DNA from: Collimonas sp. OK607
GTDB lineage: Bacteria; Pseudomonadota; Gammaproteobacteria; Burkholderiales; Burkholderiaceae_D
Assembly: GCF_900111995.1 (NCBI RefSeq)
Contig: NZ_FOKF01000014.1
Span: forward strand, 48,982-112,981
Length of the DNA stretch: 64,000 bases
Direction: 5' to 3'
Program-made: the position numbers and the translations under genes
Notes under the pieces: generated by a model
What the model was told of the DNA's origin: nothing
Database searches by the model: none
Seen by the model: only the letters and a program-made list of their open reading frames with translations
Shown: positions 41,593-50,931 of the stretch, one piece after another
Layout: every line of letters begins with the position of its first letter
How positions within the stretch are numbered: the first letter of the stretch is position 1

Positions 41593-42945
41593 TTATATAC
41601 CAATCCGTCCACCTTGAGCATTTGGCAGCGTCAATTTCGCCTCCAAACCTCCCTCCGGACGCTGCAACAATTCAAAAGCGCCGCCGAAACGCTCCGTAAT
41701 AGCGGCAACGATAGACAGACCCAGTCCGCTCCCCTGTCCCGAGCCGCGCCGCCAGAAACGCTGCGTCACCATCTCAAGCTCCTTGATACTCAGACCCGGC
41801 CCATGGTCGCGTACGCGGAACACGCTGGTTGTTCCGGTCGATTGCAGTTCCAGGGTGACGCCTTGCCTGACACCTTGTTCCACCGACGTATGGCGTAGCG
41901 CGTTATCGAGCAGATTGCGCAGCGCAGTGACTGCCAGCGCCTGTGGCAAGGCAAGCTGACTGGCGTTGCCATCACTGCTGAAAACGATACGCCCGGGCGC
42001 GTCTGCCGTGGCGTCGCGTATTGCCAGCTGCGCCACTTGTCCGGCGTCGGTGAGATTGCCGTCATCCCAGGAAAACGGCCCTTCGATTTGCGACAATGTC
42101 AGCAGCTGGGTCAGCGTGCGCTGCAGCCGCGCGACGCCTTCCTCTGCATAATCCATTGCCAGCGCGGCATCCTGCCCATGGGTGATGCGCGCCACTTGCA
42201 AATGCGTCTTGATGGCGGTCAGCGGCGTCCGTAGTTCATGCGCGGCATCGCTGGTGAAGCGGCGCTCGCGGCTGATGGTCACATTCATTCGCTGCAACAG
42301 TTGGTTCAAGGTATTCACCAGCGGCAGCAGGTCGCGCGACATGGCTGTTACCGGAATTGGCGTCAGCACTTCCGGCGCCCGGCTGGCTAACGCCTGCCGC
42401 AGTCGTTCCAGCGGCAACAAACCATTTCGCACACCGAACCAAAGCACGATCAGGCTGCCTATCATGGCGACTAAAAAAGGCACTACTGCTGCCATCGTCA
42501 CGTTATGCAGCAACGAATTGCGTTCCGCCAGGCGATCGGCGGTGGTCACCCGCAAACCGTCGGCTTCAAAGGTATAGCTGCGCCAGCGTTCACCTTTGAT
42601 GCTGCGCTCGGAATAACCGGGAACCACCGCTGCCACGGCTTCCAGTGTGGCGCCAGGGGTACGCGCAATCACTTCACCACGCAAGGAGGTAATCTGGCAA
42701 TCGAAACTTTTGGCCATGGGCGGCATCTTCATGGTCGACACGCCCTGCTTGCCGTTGCGCCCATCCCATGCGGCGGGATTCTGCGACATCAGCCCGGCCA
42801 CCATTTGCGCCGACATCGCCAGCCGCTGATCCAGGGTGCGATGCACTTCTTCATCCAGGCTGCGCAGCATCCAGATCGCTACCGCTCCCCACAGCAAGCT
42901 CAGCGAGACGCCTATCATCAGCAGCAACCGCAGGCGCAGGCTCAT
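41593..42945 (-). CDS. Sensor histidine kinase, QseC-like
   Basis: 450 residues. Two membrane helices (about 7-27 and 150-172) flanking a periplasmic sensor of about 120 residues, then HAMP-like linker, HisKA with H236 in SDAAHELRTPLTAIKTHL, and HATPase with NLLDNALRH, VRDHGPGLS and GSGQGSGLGLSIV. Resembles QseC/PmrB kinases. Overlaps the regulator gene by 4 nt (ATGA). The adjacent divergent dsbD operon is a candidate target. Confidence 0.92.
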   Translation of the reverse strand: MSLRLRLLLMIGVSLSLLWGAVAIWMLRSLDEEVHRTLDQRLAMSAQMVAGLMSQNPAAWDGRNGKQGVSTMKMPPMAKSFDCQITSLRGEVIARTPGATLEAVAAVVPGYSERSIKGERWRSYTFEADGLRVTTADRLAERNSLLHNVTMAAVVPFLVAMIGSLIVLWFGVRNGLLPLERLRQALASRAPEVLTPIPVTAMSRDLLPLVNTLNQLLQRMNVTISRERRFTSDAAHELRTPLTAIKTHLQVARITHGQDAALAMDYAEEGVARLQRTLTQLLTLSQIEGPFSWDDGNLTDAGQVAQLAIRDATADAPGRIVFSSDGNASQLALPQALAVTALRNLLDNALRHTSVEQGVRQGVTLELQSTGTTSVFRVRDHGPGLSIKELEMVTQRFWRRGSGQGSGLGLSIVAAITERFGGAFELLQRPEGGLEAKLTLPNAQGGRIGI

Positions 42946-43607
42946 GGATTCACCGTGGCAATCCGGTAGCCTAAGCCGCGTACCGTTTCGATCAGGTCGG
43001 CGCCAAGCTTGCGCCGCAAATGATGGATATGCACGTTGAGGGCATTGCTTTCGATCTCTTCATTGAAATGATAGAGACTGTCTTTCAACTGATCGGCATT
43101 CAGGATGCGTCCGCACGCCTGCAGTAGCGCCGCCAGCAGAGCCAGTTCGCGGCGCGACAAGATAACCGCCTGTCCGTCCAGCCAGACTTCCCCGCTGGCG
43201 GGGTCGAGGCGCAAAGGGCCGCGTTCGATGATGTCGACGCTGCGCCCTGCGGCGCGGCGCAGCAAGGCATGCAGGCGAGCCACCAGCTCATTGAGATCGA
43301 ATGGCTTGAGCAAGTAGTCATCGGCGCCGGCACGCAAGCCGGCCACCCTGTCTTCGACCGCGTCGCGCGCAGTCAATATCAGTACCGGCAACGCCATGCC
43401 CGCCGCCCGCAAGCGATGCAGCAAGCTCATGCCGTCTTCATCCGGCAATCCAAGATCGAGGATGATCACATCACAATGCGAGGTCGCCAGCGCCGCTTCC
43501 GCCTGGGCCGCGCTGCCCACTTTATCGGCGGTCAGGCCGTGCGCACGCAATCCGGCCAAGATGCCGTGCGCAATCGATTCATCGTCTTCTACCAGCAATA
43601 CACGCAT
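42942..43607 (-). CDS. OmpR/QseB-family response regulator
   Basis: 221 residues. Receiver domain with D8-D9, phospho-acceptor D51 (VIILDLGLPDEDG) and Lys in DDYLLKPFDLNEL, then a winged-helix DNA-binding domain (SRRELALLAALLQACGRILNADQLKDSLYHFNEEIESNALNVHIHHLRRKLG...IETVRGLGYRI). Paired with the QseC-like kinase. A palindrome and direct repeats in the divergent region towards dsbD are potential binding sites. Confidence 0.95.
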   Translation of the reverse strand: MRVLLVEDDESIAHGILAGLRAHGLTADKVGSAAQAEAALATSHCDVIILDLGLPDEDGMSLLHRLRAAGMALPVLILTARDAVEDRVAGLRAGADDYLLKPFDLNELVARLHALLRRAAGRSVDIIERGPLRLDPASGEVWLDGQAVILSRRELALLAALLQACGRILNADQLKDSLYHFNEEIESNALNVHIHHLRRKLGADLIETVRGLGYRIATVNP

Positions 43608-43635
43608 AGTTCTCTCTCCATGCCGGGAAGTATTT

Positions 43636-43671
43636 CATCGTTAGATTATCGCATCGTTAACACTGTGTTAA
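43636..43671. promoter_or_regulatory. Candidate response-regulator site between the two-component genes and dsbD
   Basis: CATCGTTA occurs twice as a direct repeat (43636-43643 and 43652-43659, 16-bp period), and the second copy runs into the 15-bp palindrome TTAACACTGTGTTAA (43657-43671). Direct half-sites with TTAA cores are the type bound by QseB/PmrA-family regulators. It lies between the regulator start (43607) and the dsbD start (43717), so could act on both. Confidence 0.6.
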
Positions 43672-43716
43672 TCCGCCGACGCGAAAATGTGCGCTTATCT
43701 TGATTTAAGGGTGCTT

Positions 43717-45510
43717 ATGTTACATCTGCTGTTACGACTGCTACGGTTCTTACCGGCACTACTGCTGCTACCGCTGCTATGGTGGCTACCGGCGCACGCC
43801 AGCGACGATTTTTTGCCGCCTGACCAGGCGTTCAAGCTGAGCGTGACGCAAGCGGAACAAGGGCAAGTCCGTCTGAACTGGCATGTCAGCCAGGGTTACT
43901 ACCTGTATCGCAAACAGATGAAGATAGAAGCCGATCCGCCTGGCAGCGTGCAACACGTTGAATTTCCCGCTGGGACGATCAAGAACGATGAGTTCTTCGG
44001 CGAAAGCGAGGTTTATCACAACAGTGTGGAAGTGTTGGTGACCGCACCTGACGCCCATGCACTGATCATCGGCTGGCAGGGTTGCGCGGACGCGGGCCTG
44101 TGCTATCCACCGCAAACCCGCCGCATAGAACTGACCGAAGCGGCACTGCCGCTTGCCGCAAGCGACAACGCTACGACTCAGCCGATAGCCGCGCTTGGCG
44201 ACGACCAAAGCCTGGCTGATCGCTTGTCGCAGGCGAATCTAGCCTGGATGCTGCTGGTGTTTTTCGGCCTCGGCTTGCTGATGACTTTCACGCCTTGCGT
44301 GCTGCCGATGATCCCGATCCTGTCCAGCCTGATCGCCGGCAGCGGAGCAAGTCCCAAGCGCGGCTTTGTCTTGTCGCTGGCTTTCGTGCTGCCGATGGCG
44401 CTGACTTACGCCGTACTGGGCGCCGCCGCCGCGCTGGCTGGCGCCAATTTGCAAGCAATGCTGCAGAATCCCTGGGTGCTCGGCATATTCGGCCTGGTTT
44501 TTGTGGCGCTGGCGTTGGCGATGTTCGGTTTTTACGAACTACAGTTGCCGTCTTTTCTGCGCAACCGCCTCGATCACGCCAGCCAGGGCCAGCGCGGCGG
44601 CACCGTGCCTGGTGCTGCAGCGATGGGGGTAGTGTCGGCGTTGCTGGTGGGCCCGTGCATGACCGCGCCGCTGGCCGGCGCCCTTTTGTATATCGGCGAT
44701 ACCGGTGACGTTGTCAGCGGTGGCCTGGCGCTGTTGTTCATGGGACTAGGCATGGGCGTGCCGCTGCTGCTGGTGGGAACAATGGGCGCAAAACTCTTGC
44801 CGCGTCCTGGCATCTGGATGGACCGGGTTAAAGTCCTGTTCGGTTTTATCTTGCTCGGCACCGCCATCTGGTTTGCAGCGCGTGTGTTGCCGGCGACCTT
44901 GGTGTTAGGCCTGTGGGGCGCCTTGCTATTGGTAATCGCACTCAGTTTGCTGGTACTGGCGCATAAACTGACGGCCGACCGCAGCCGTTTGCTGGCACGT
45001 TTCCCTGCACTGCTGCTCGGACTGTGGGGCGCGGTCATGATCATCGGTGCGGCGGCTGGCGCACACGATCCCTGGCAACCCCTGGCATTTGCAGCGCGTC
45101 CGGCTGTCACTGCCCAGGCTGCCGGCACACATGATTTCATGGCGCGTTTTAGTCCCGTGAAGACACCGCAACAACTTGCAGATGGTGTCGCTGCCGCCGG
45201 CCAACGCGGTCAATGGACCCTGGTGGATTTCTACGCAGACTGGTGCGTGTCGTGCAAGGTCATCGAGCGCGACGTCTTCAGTGATCCGCGTGTGCAGCAA
45301 GTGTTAGCCGGCATGCAGTTGCTGCGTCCCGATATCACCGCAAACAATGCGGATGACCTGGCGATGCTGCGCGCCTATCAGGCATTCGGCGCGCCGACCA
45401 TGCTGCTGATCGGCCCGGATGGCGAAGAACATCGCGCCGAACGAATCATCGGCGAACTGAGTGCTGATGAATTCCTTGCCCGTGTCGCGCGGGCGCAGAA
45501 AAATACTTGA
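43717..45510 (+). CDS. dsbD: Thiol:disulfide interchange protein DsbD
   Basis: About 597 residues. Signal/anchor helix, then the periplasmic alpha domain with a cysteine pair in GWQGCADAGLCYPP, an eight-helix membrane beta domain with Cys in TFTPCVLPMIP and VGPCMTAPLAG, and a C-terminal periplasmic thioredoxin-like gamma domain with DWCVSCKV. It moves reducing equivalents from cytoplasmic thioredoxin to periplasmic partners such as DsbC/DsbG. The start at 43717 has AAGGG 6 nt upstream; an earlier ATG is possible but lacks a site. Confidence 0.95.
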   Translation: MLHLLLRLLRFLPALLLLPLLWWLPAHASDDFLPPDQAFKLSVTQAEQGQVRLNWHVSQGYYLYRKQMKIEADPPGSVQHVEFPAGTIKNDEFFGESEVYHNSVEVLVTAPDAHALIIGWQGCADAGLCYPPQTRRIELTEAALPLAASDNATTQPIAALGDDQSLADRLSQANLAWMLLVFFGLGLLMTFTPCVLPMIPILSSLIAGSGASPKRGFVLSLAFVLPMALTYAVLGAAAALAGANLQAMLQNPWVLGIFGLVFVALALAMFGFYELQLPSFLRNRLDHASQGQRGGTVPGAAAMGVVSALLVGPCMTAPLAGALLYIGDTGDVVSGGLALLFMGLGMGVPLLLVGTMGAKLLPRPGIWMDRVKVLFGFILLGTAIWFAARVLPATLVLGLWGALLLVIALSLLVLAHKLTADRSRLLARFPALLLGLWGAVMIIGAAAGAHDPWQPLAFAARPAVTAQAAGTHDFMARFSPVKTPQQLADGVAAAGQRGQWTLVDFYADWCVSCKVIERDVFSDPRVQQVLAGMQLLRPDITANNADDLAMLRAYQAFGAPTMLLIGPDGEEHRAERIIGELSADEFLARVARAQKNT

Positions 45511-45512
45511 CC

Positions 45513-46322
45513 ATGCTGACCATCAAACTGGGGGGCTTAGCCCTACCCGTGCACCAGTTCATGCTGATCGTATCGGTACTGGTGGCATACGGCGTAAGTT
45601 ACCTGATCGGACGGAAGTTGAAAACCGCAAGCCTGGGTAACCTTTTGTCGGACATGCTGATCGCAGCACTGCTGGCGGCGCGCCTGGTTTTCGTTGTCAC
45701 CTGGTTCGAGCTTTACCGCGCCGCACCTTGGTCGATGATCGATATCCGTGACGGTGGTTTCACACCGTGGGCCGGAATCCTGGCCCCGTTACTGATCGCA
45801 ATCTGGCGCGGCTGGCGCAATGCGGCAATACGCAAGCCGTTGATTATTGTGTTGGCGGCGGGAGCGCTGGCATGGGGCGCAATGTTCGGGACCCGGCATT
45901 TCTTGCAAGGCGAGCCGGCAATGCTGCCGATAGTGCCACTGACTACGCTTGCGGGTGAGCAGACCGGACTTTCCGGGCTAGCTGGCGGCAAACCCATGGT
46001 AGTCAATTTGTGGGCCAGCTGGTGTCCGCCCTGCCATCGCGAGATGCCGCTGCTCGCCGCCGAGCAGAAACGCCAATCCGACGTCGCCTATGTGTTTGTC
46101 AATCAAGGCGAGGACCAGGCCGTAGTCCAGCGCTACCTGAGCGACAGCCGGTTTGACTTATCGAATGTTCTGCTCGATCGCGACGCCGGCCTCGGCAAAG
46201 CAGTCGGCTCGATGGCGCTGCCGACCACCCTGTTCTATGACCGCGAAGGACGCCTGGTCGATACGCATCTGGGTGAGCTGTCGGCGGCTTCGCTGGCCAA
46301 TAAATTAAAGCAAATACATTAA
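45513..46322 (+). CDS. Lgt-like membrane domain fused to a TlpA thioredoxin
   Basis: About 269 residues. The first 140 residues carry four or so helices that resemble the N-terminal half of prolipoprotein diacylglyceryl transferase (LPVHQFMLIVSVLVAYGVSYLIGR; RLVFVVTWFELY; GGFTPWAGILAP), without the catalytic Lgt residues I could identify. Residues 150-270 form a TlpA/DsbE-type domain with the active site WCPPC in NLWASWCPPCHREMPLL and the cis-Pro region ALPTTLF. It probably is a membrane-anchored periplasmic reductase fed by DsbD. ATG 45513 is taken; a TTG six bases earlier overlaps the dsbD stop. Confidence 0.85.
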   Translation: MLTIKLGGLALPVHQFMLIVSVLVAYGVSYLIGRKLKTASLGNLLSDMLIAALLAARLVFVVTWFELYRAAPWSMIDIRDGGFTPWAGILAPLLIAIWRGWRNAAIRKPLIIVLAAGALAWGAMFGTRHFLQGEPAMLPIVPLTTLAGEQTGLSGLAGGKPMVVNLWASWCPPCHREMPLLAAEQKRQSDVAYVFVNQGEDQAVVQRYLSDSRFDLSNVLLDRDAGLGKAVGSMALPTTLFYDREGRLVDTHLGELSAASLANKLKQIH

Positions 46323-46351
46323 CTCATCAACTTATCAAAACAGGAACAACC

Positions 46352-47119
46352 ATGATCAAGCATCCATTTATTTTAGCCGCGGCTTTATCCGCAGCAGTTG
46401 GAACCGCCCTGGCTGCACCAGCCGCAAACTGGCCGGCGCCGGTCAAGGCTCTGGAAACACAAGGAGTGGAAGTAATGGGACGCTTTGATGCACCGGGCGG
46501 GCTGCAAGGTTATGCCGCCGTGATGCAGCAAAAACCGCTGGCGATCTACGTGACCGCAGACGGCAAACAGGCAATCGTCGGCACCATGCTGGATGCCAAA
46601 GGCGCTAACCTGAGTGAAGCGCCGCTGGAGAAACTGGTCAGCAAGCCGATGACGGAAAAAACCTGGGCTCAACTTGAAAAGAGCAGCTGGATTGCAGATG
46701 GCAGCAAGAATGCAAAACGCGTCGTCTATACCTTTACCGATCCGAACTGCCCCTACTGCAATAAATTCTGGAACGACGCCCGGCCTTGGATCAAGGGCGG
46801 CAACGTGCAAATTCGCCATATCATGGTCGGTATTATCAAAGACACCAGCGCCGGCAAGGCAGCCGCCCTGCTCACCGCCAAAGATCAGCAAGCTGCCCTG
46901 ACCCTGCACGAACGGCAACATGCCAACGGCGGCATCAAACCTCTTGAACAGATTCCGAAAAATATCCGCACACAGCTCGACAACAATCAAAAGTTGATGC
47001 AGCAACTGGGCTTTTTTGCCACGCCGACTGTTTTCTACAAAGATGCCAGTGGAGTTCTGCAGACCGCACAAGGCGCGCCACGGGCAGACATGCTCAACAC
47101 GATTCTTGGCCAGCGCTGA
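46352..47119 (+). CDS. dsbG: Thiol:disulfide isomerase DsbG
   Basis: 255 residues, periplasmic. Signal peptide (cut after ALA), N-terminal dimerisation part, and a thioredoxin domain with the active site CPYC in TFTDPNCPYCNKFW and cis-Pro in FFATPTVFY. DsbG reduces or isomerises disulfides and protects sulfenylated cysteines. Third gene of the dsbD operon, which supplies its electrons; a bidirectional terminator follows. Confidence 0.93.
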   Translation: MIKHPFILAAALSAAVGTALAAPAANWPAPVKALETQGVEVMGRFDAPGGLQGYAAVMQQKPLAIYVTADGKQAIVGTMLDAKGANLSEAPLEKLVSKPMTEKTWAQLEKSSWIADGSKNAKRVVYTFTDPNCPYCNKFWNDARPWIKGGNVQIRHIMVGIIKDTSAGKAAALLTAKDQQAALTLHERQHANGGIKPLEQIPKNIRTQLDNNQKLMQQLGFFATPTVFYKDASGVLQTAQGAPRADMLNTILGQR

Positions 47120-47144
47120 GTCTGACAAGTCGCTGCCTGAAAGT

Positions 47145-47196
47145 AAAAAACCCGCCGATCCGTGAGTTTTTAAACTCACTAATCGACGGGTTTTTT
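47145..47196. terminator. Bidirectional terminator after dsbG / typA
   Basis: Long stem: AAAAAACCCG-x-CGAT, then GTGAGTTT/AAACTCAC inside, returning ATCG-x-CGGGTTTTTT. T6 on the right and A6 on the left. Confidence 0.93.
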
Positions 47197-47246
47197 GTGT
47201 CCGGAACAAATAGTCCGGACCGCAGAATATTGCTTTACCCTCAGAC

Positions 47247-49082
47247 TTACGCGTCGCGCGAAGCCTTTTTACGCTCGTGTTCTTTCAGGTAACGCTTACG
47301 CAGGCGAATGCTCTTCGGTGTGACTTCAACCAGTTCGTCGTCGTCGATGAATTCAACTGCATATTCCAGCGACATTTCGATTGGCGGCACCAGGCGCACC
47401 GCTTCGTCGGTACCCGACGAACGGACGTTGGTCAATTGCTTGCCCTTGATCGGGTTGACGACCAGATCGTTGTCACGCGAGTGAATACCGATGATCATGC
47501 CTTCGTAGACCGGGTCATTGTGGCTGACGAACATACGGCCGCGATCTTGCAGTTTCCAGATAGCGTAGGCGACAGCTGCGCCGTCATCCTGCGAAATCAG
47601 CACGCCGTTACGACGGCCACCGAGCTCGCCCTTGGAGACGTCAACCGGTGCGTATTCGTCGAACACGTGGCTCATCAAGCCGGTGCCGCGGGTCAGGGTC
47701 ATGAATTCGCCCTGGAAGCCGATCAGGCCGCGTGCCGGGATGCGGTACTCGAGACGCACACGTCCTTTGCCGTCCGGTTCCATGTTTTGCAGGTCGCCAC
47801 GACGACGGCCGAGTTCTTCCATGACGCCGCCCTGATTGGTTTCTTCAACGTCGACAGTCAGGTTTTCGTATGGTTCCTGACGTACGCCATCAACCATCTT
47901 GAACACCACGCGTGGACGCGAAACGGCCAGCTCGTAGCCTTCGCGACGCATGTTTTCGATCAGGATGGTCAGGTGCAATTCGCCACGGCCCGACACTTCG
48001 TATGTCGAGTCATCGCCTTCAGCCTGTACCACGCGCAATGCCATGTTGGCTTTCAGTTCGCGGTCCAGACGGTCCTTGATCTGACGTGTAGTCACGAACT
48101 TGCCTTCGCGGCCAGCCAGCGGCGAGTTGTTGACCATGAAGTTCATGGTCAGTGTCGGTTCATCGACCTTCAACATCGGCAAGCCGTCCGGATGGTCCGG
48201 TGCGCAGATGGTGGAGCCGATGCTGATTTCTTCAATACCGTTGATCAGCACGATGTCGCCAGCCAGCGCTTCGTCTGCCAACACGCGGTCCAGGCCGCGG
48301 AAAGTCAGTACCTGGTTGATGCGGGCCTTGGTCGGCTTGTCGTCCGGGCCGTTCATCCAGACCACGTCCTGCAAGGCTTTGACTTTACCGCGCAGGATAC
48401 GGCCAACGCCGATCTTGCCGACGTAGGAAGAGTATTCCAGCGAAGTGATTTGCAGTTGCAGCGGGCCGTTAGGATCATCTTCACGCGCAGGAACGTGCTT
48501 CAGGATAGCGTCGAACAAAGGTTCCATGTTGCCGTCGCGGACGGTATCTTCCAGACCTGCATAGCCTTTGAAGCCCGATGCGTAAATGATCGGGAAATCC
48601 AGTTGCTCGTCGGTTGCGCCGAGTTTGTCGAACAGTTCGAAAGTCGCGTTCACAGCCTTTTGCGGGTCTGCATTTTCGCGGTCGATCTTGTTTACGACAA
48701 CGATCGGCTTCAAGCCCAGCGCCAGCGCTTTACGTGTCACGAAACGCGTTTGCGGCATCGGACCTTCTTGCGCATCGACCAGCAGCAAAACACTGTCAAC
48801 CATCGACAGTACGCGCTCTACCTCGCCACCGAAGTCGGCATGGCCTGGGGTATCGACGATGTTGATGTGCGTGCCTTTGTATTCGACTGCGCAGTTCTTC
48901 GACAGAATCGTGATGCCACGTTCTTTTTCAATATCGTTCGAATCCATCACGCGTGCATCGACGTGCTGGTTGTCACGGAAAGTACCGGATTGACGCAACA
49001 ATTGGTCAACCAGTGTGGTCTTGCCGTGGTCAACGTGGGCAATGATGGCAATGTTGCGGATAGCGCGAGGTGTGTTTGACAT
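47247..49082 (-). CDS. typA: Ribosome-associated GTPase TypA/BipA
   Basis: 611 residues, translational GTPase related to EF-G. G-domain motifs: AHVDHGKTT (G1), ITILSKN (G2), DTPGHADF (G3), NKIDREN (G4) near the N-terminus, then beta-barrel, EF-G domain III/V-like parts and the BipA-specific C-terminal region ([18 protein letters not shown]). Acts in 50S assembly at low temperature and stress. ATG 49082 ([10 protein letters not shown]) was chosen because the upstream frame gives 36 unlikely residues. A -10 TATAAT lies about 150 bp upstream. Confidence 0.97.
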   Translation of the reverse strand: MSNTPRAIRNIAIIAHVDHGKTTLVDQLLRQSGTFRDNQHVDARVMDSNDIEKERGITILSKNCAVEYKGTHINIVDTPGHADFGGEVERVLSMVDSVLLLVDAQEGPMPQTRFVTRKALALGLKPIVVVNKIDRENADPQKAVNATFELFDKLGATDEQLDFPIIYASGFKGYAGLEDTVRDGNMEPLFDAILKHVPAREDDPNGPLQLQITSLEYSSYVGKIGVGRILRGKVKALQDVVWMNGPDDKPTKARINQVLTFRGLDRVLADEALAGDIVLINGIEEISIGSTICAPDHPDGLPMLKVDEPTLTMNFMVNNSPLAGREGKFVTTRQIKDRLDRELKANMALRVVQAEGDDSTYEVSGRGELHLTILIENMRREGYELAVSRPRVVFKMVDGVRQEPYENLTVDVEETNQGGVMEELGRRRGDLQNMEPDGKGRVRLEYRIPARGLIGFQGEFMTLTRGTGLMSHVFDEYAPVDVSKGELGGRRNGVLISQDDGAAVAYAIWKLQDRGRMFVSHNDPVYEGMIIGIHSRDNDLVVNPIKGKQLTNVRSSGTDEAVRLVPPIEMSLEYAVEFIDDDELVEVTPKSIRLRKRYLKEHERKKASRDA

Positions 49083-49228
49083 GGTCAGTTTGGAGATTGG
49101 AGAACTTAGTAAGTGCGCAGATAAAGATACGAATTGCGCAGAATATATATAGCTACAAGTGCGGCCAAAATGCTCGCTAAGGCACTGCATTAAGCACAGC
49201 AGTTGTAGCGGAATTTGGGAGGCCGCGT

Positions 49229-49234
49229 ATTATA
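49229..49234 (-). promoter_or_regulatory. Predicted -10 box for typA
   Basis: TATAAT on the minus strand, 147 bp upstream of the typA ATG. The -35 region is weak (TAAAGT-like at a 17-bp spacing). The region between contains no gene. Confidence 0.45.
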
Positions 49235-49324
49235 GCATGACGCGCTGCACTACTTTATGAAAAGCCGTGTAATTTCAAAGAGTTGCTGTCTCAATAGCAG
49301 CACAAATGTTACTTAAAAGGCATT

Positions 49325-50278
49325 TTACACAGCCTGCGCAGTGGCAATCAGACGTTCGGGAGCAAGAACGCCGTACTCATGCAGTTGCGCGGTACCAAGC
49401 AGTTGCCGAGCGGATATATCATCAGCGGGTTGCAGGTAAACCCGCACGCGCCCCGCCTCTGCCGGTAACGCCACGCCTTCCTTCGTCAGGGTCAGACGCT
49501 GGCCTTGCAAAAAGCGCTTGGCCAATGGCTCGGATAACAACACTTCAGGAAATGTGAGCAGCAAGCTGTCGACCGGCGCCAGCAAGGCGCTGCGCTCGGC
49601 TGGTTCAGTGGCAGTCAATTGTTCCAGCGTGACGCAGCCATCCAGCGTCAGGTGGCCCACCTGAGTCCGCCGTAGTTCTTGCAAATGCGCGCCGCAACCG
49701 AGCGCCGCGCCGATGTCTTCACCCAACACGCGGATGTAGGTGCCTTTGCTGCAGGCTACCCGCAAGCGCAGGAACGGCGCCTCGTAGGCCAGGAATTCCA
49801 GTGTGTGAATGGTCACATCGCGTGCTTCGCGCTCCAGAGTGATGCCCGCGCGTGCGTATTCATACAACGGCTTGCCGTCGCGCTTGAGCGCCGAATACAT
49901 CGGCGGCACTTGCTTGATCGGGCCGCGGAACTGCGCCAGTACGGCATCGATCTGTTCGCGGCTGACATTGACGTCCTTGCGCTCCAGGATCTCGCCTTCG
50001 GTATCGCCGGTGGTAGTACTCACTCCAAGATGGATCAAGGTTTCGTACGTCTTATCGGCATCCAGCAAATCCTGGGCAAATTTGGTGGCTTCGCCAAAGC
50101 ACAGCGGCAGCACGCCGGTGGCAAACGGATCAAGCGTGCCGGTGTGGCCGGCCTTTTGCGCGTTCAGCAAGCCTTTTGCCTTGATCAGTGCGTCATTGCT
50201 GGAAAAGCCGACAGGCTTATCCAACAGCAAAACGCCATTGAGCGGGACACGGATTCTTTTGGGTGGGCGTGATGCCAT
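49325..50278 (-). CDS. truB: tRNA pseudouridine(55) synthase TruB
   Basis: 317 residues. Makes pseudouridine 55 in the T-loop of tRNA. Catalytic Asp lies in KAGHTGTLDPFATGVLPLC; other conserved segments are LNGVLLLDKPVGFSSN, VPPMYSALKRDGKPLYEYARAG and RVACSKGTYIRVLGEDIG. The C-terminal region carries a PUA-like RNA-binding domain. ATG 50278 is the start by conserved N-terminus. Downstream of rbfA, 107 bp. Confidence 0.97.
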   Translation of the reverse strand: MASRPPKRIRVPLNGVLLLDKPVGFSSNDALIKAKGLLNAQKAGHTGTLDPFATGVLPLCFGEATKFAQDLLDADKTYETLIHLGVSTTTGDTEGEILERKDVNVSREQIDAVLAQFRGPIKQVPPMYSALKRDGKPLYEYARAGITLEREARDVTIHTLEFLAYEAPFLRLRVACSKGTYIRVLGEDIGAALGCGAHLQELRRTQVGHLTLDGCVTLEQLTATEPAERSALLAPVDSLLLTFPEVLLSEPLAKRFLQGQRLTLTKEGVALPAEAGRVRVYLQPADDISARQLLGTAQLHEYGVLAPERLIATAQAV

Positions 50279-50385
50279 GGTAGCAAATACAGAAAAGGTG
50301 AAGATAAGCGGAAACGGCTTGCCGTTACCAGCAAGCCGCATCAAATTTGTTACTGATAATTATGACTGGTCGATAAGCTTATCGC

Positions 50386-50775
50386 TTAATCCTGGCCATC
50401 GTCTTTAGAACGTGTCGCATTGGCCAGATCGATCAAACGCGACATCTCGACGCCTCGGGCAGTCGAATTGTCATGAATGAAATGCAAGGCAGGCAGAGTG
50501 TGGATAGACAAACGGCGGCCAAGCTGATTGCGCAGGAAACCGGCAGCCTGGGTCAGGCCCTTGACGGTATTCGTAATGGCTTCGGGATCGTCGTTCAGCA
50601 TCGTGAAAAACACCTTGGCATGGGCGTAGTCCGGCGTCACTTGCACTTCGGTAATCGTAATCATGCCGACCCGCGGGTCTTTCAGCTCGAATACGATAAT
50701 CTCGGACAAGTCCTTCTGGATCTGATCTGCAACGCGCAGACCGCGGCCAGGGATGGATTTACTATGTTTAGCCAT
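50386..50775 (-). CDS. rbfA: 30S ribosome-binding factor RbfA
   Basis: 129 residues, KH-like fold. Helps mature the 16S rRNA 5' region and cold-shock adaptation. Conserved [50 protein letters not shown] and [18 protein letters not shown] 50775 ([12 protein letters not shown]) gives the normal N-terminus. Between infB and truB in the standard order. Confidence 0.97.
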   Translation of the reverse strand: MAKHSKSIPGRGLRVADQIQKDLSEIIVFELKDPRVGMITITEVQVTPDYAHAKVFFTMLNDDPEAITNTVKGLTQAAGFLRNQLGRRLSIHTLPALHFIHDNSTARGVEMSRLIDLANATRSKDDGQD

Positions 50776-50831
50776 ACTTTTATTCAGCGCTTTACACGCT
50801 ATATCTTTCACAAATTAACTACCGACAACTT

Positions 50832-50859
50832 GTAGGGTGGCACTGCGTACCTACCCTAC
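50832..50859. repeat. Short palindrome related to the 7835-7901 repeat
   Basis: GTAGGGT (50832-50838) and ACCCTAC (50853-50859) as inverted arms, between infB and rbfA. The same outer arms as the repeat near ybgC but a shorter centre. Confidence 0.5.
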
Positions 50860-50864
50860 GAATG

Positions 50865-50890
50865 AAAATCGGGCTGTTAGGCCCGATTTT
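50865..50890 (-). terminator. Terminator-like hairpin between infB and rbfA
   Basis: 10-bp perfect stem AAAATCGGGC / GCCCGATTTT with a 6-nt loop, symmetric A and T runs. It follows infB on the minus strand by 42 bp and may attenuate or separate infB from rbfA-truB. Confidence 0.85.
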
Positions 50891-50931
50891 CCTGCCCTAC
50901 GCACTTTACCAGCTGCGTGTGCTTTACCTAT

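Noticed and set aside
47277..49079. A 600-codon open frame on the plus strand
   Set aside because: It is exactly opposite typA, an unambiguous GTPase; high-GC codon use creates the antisense frame.
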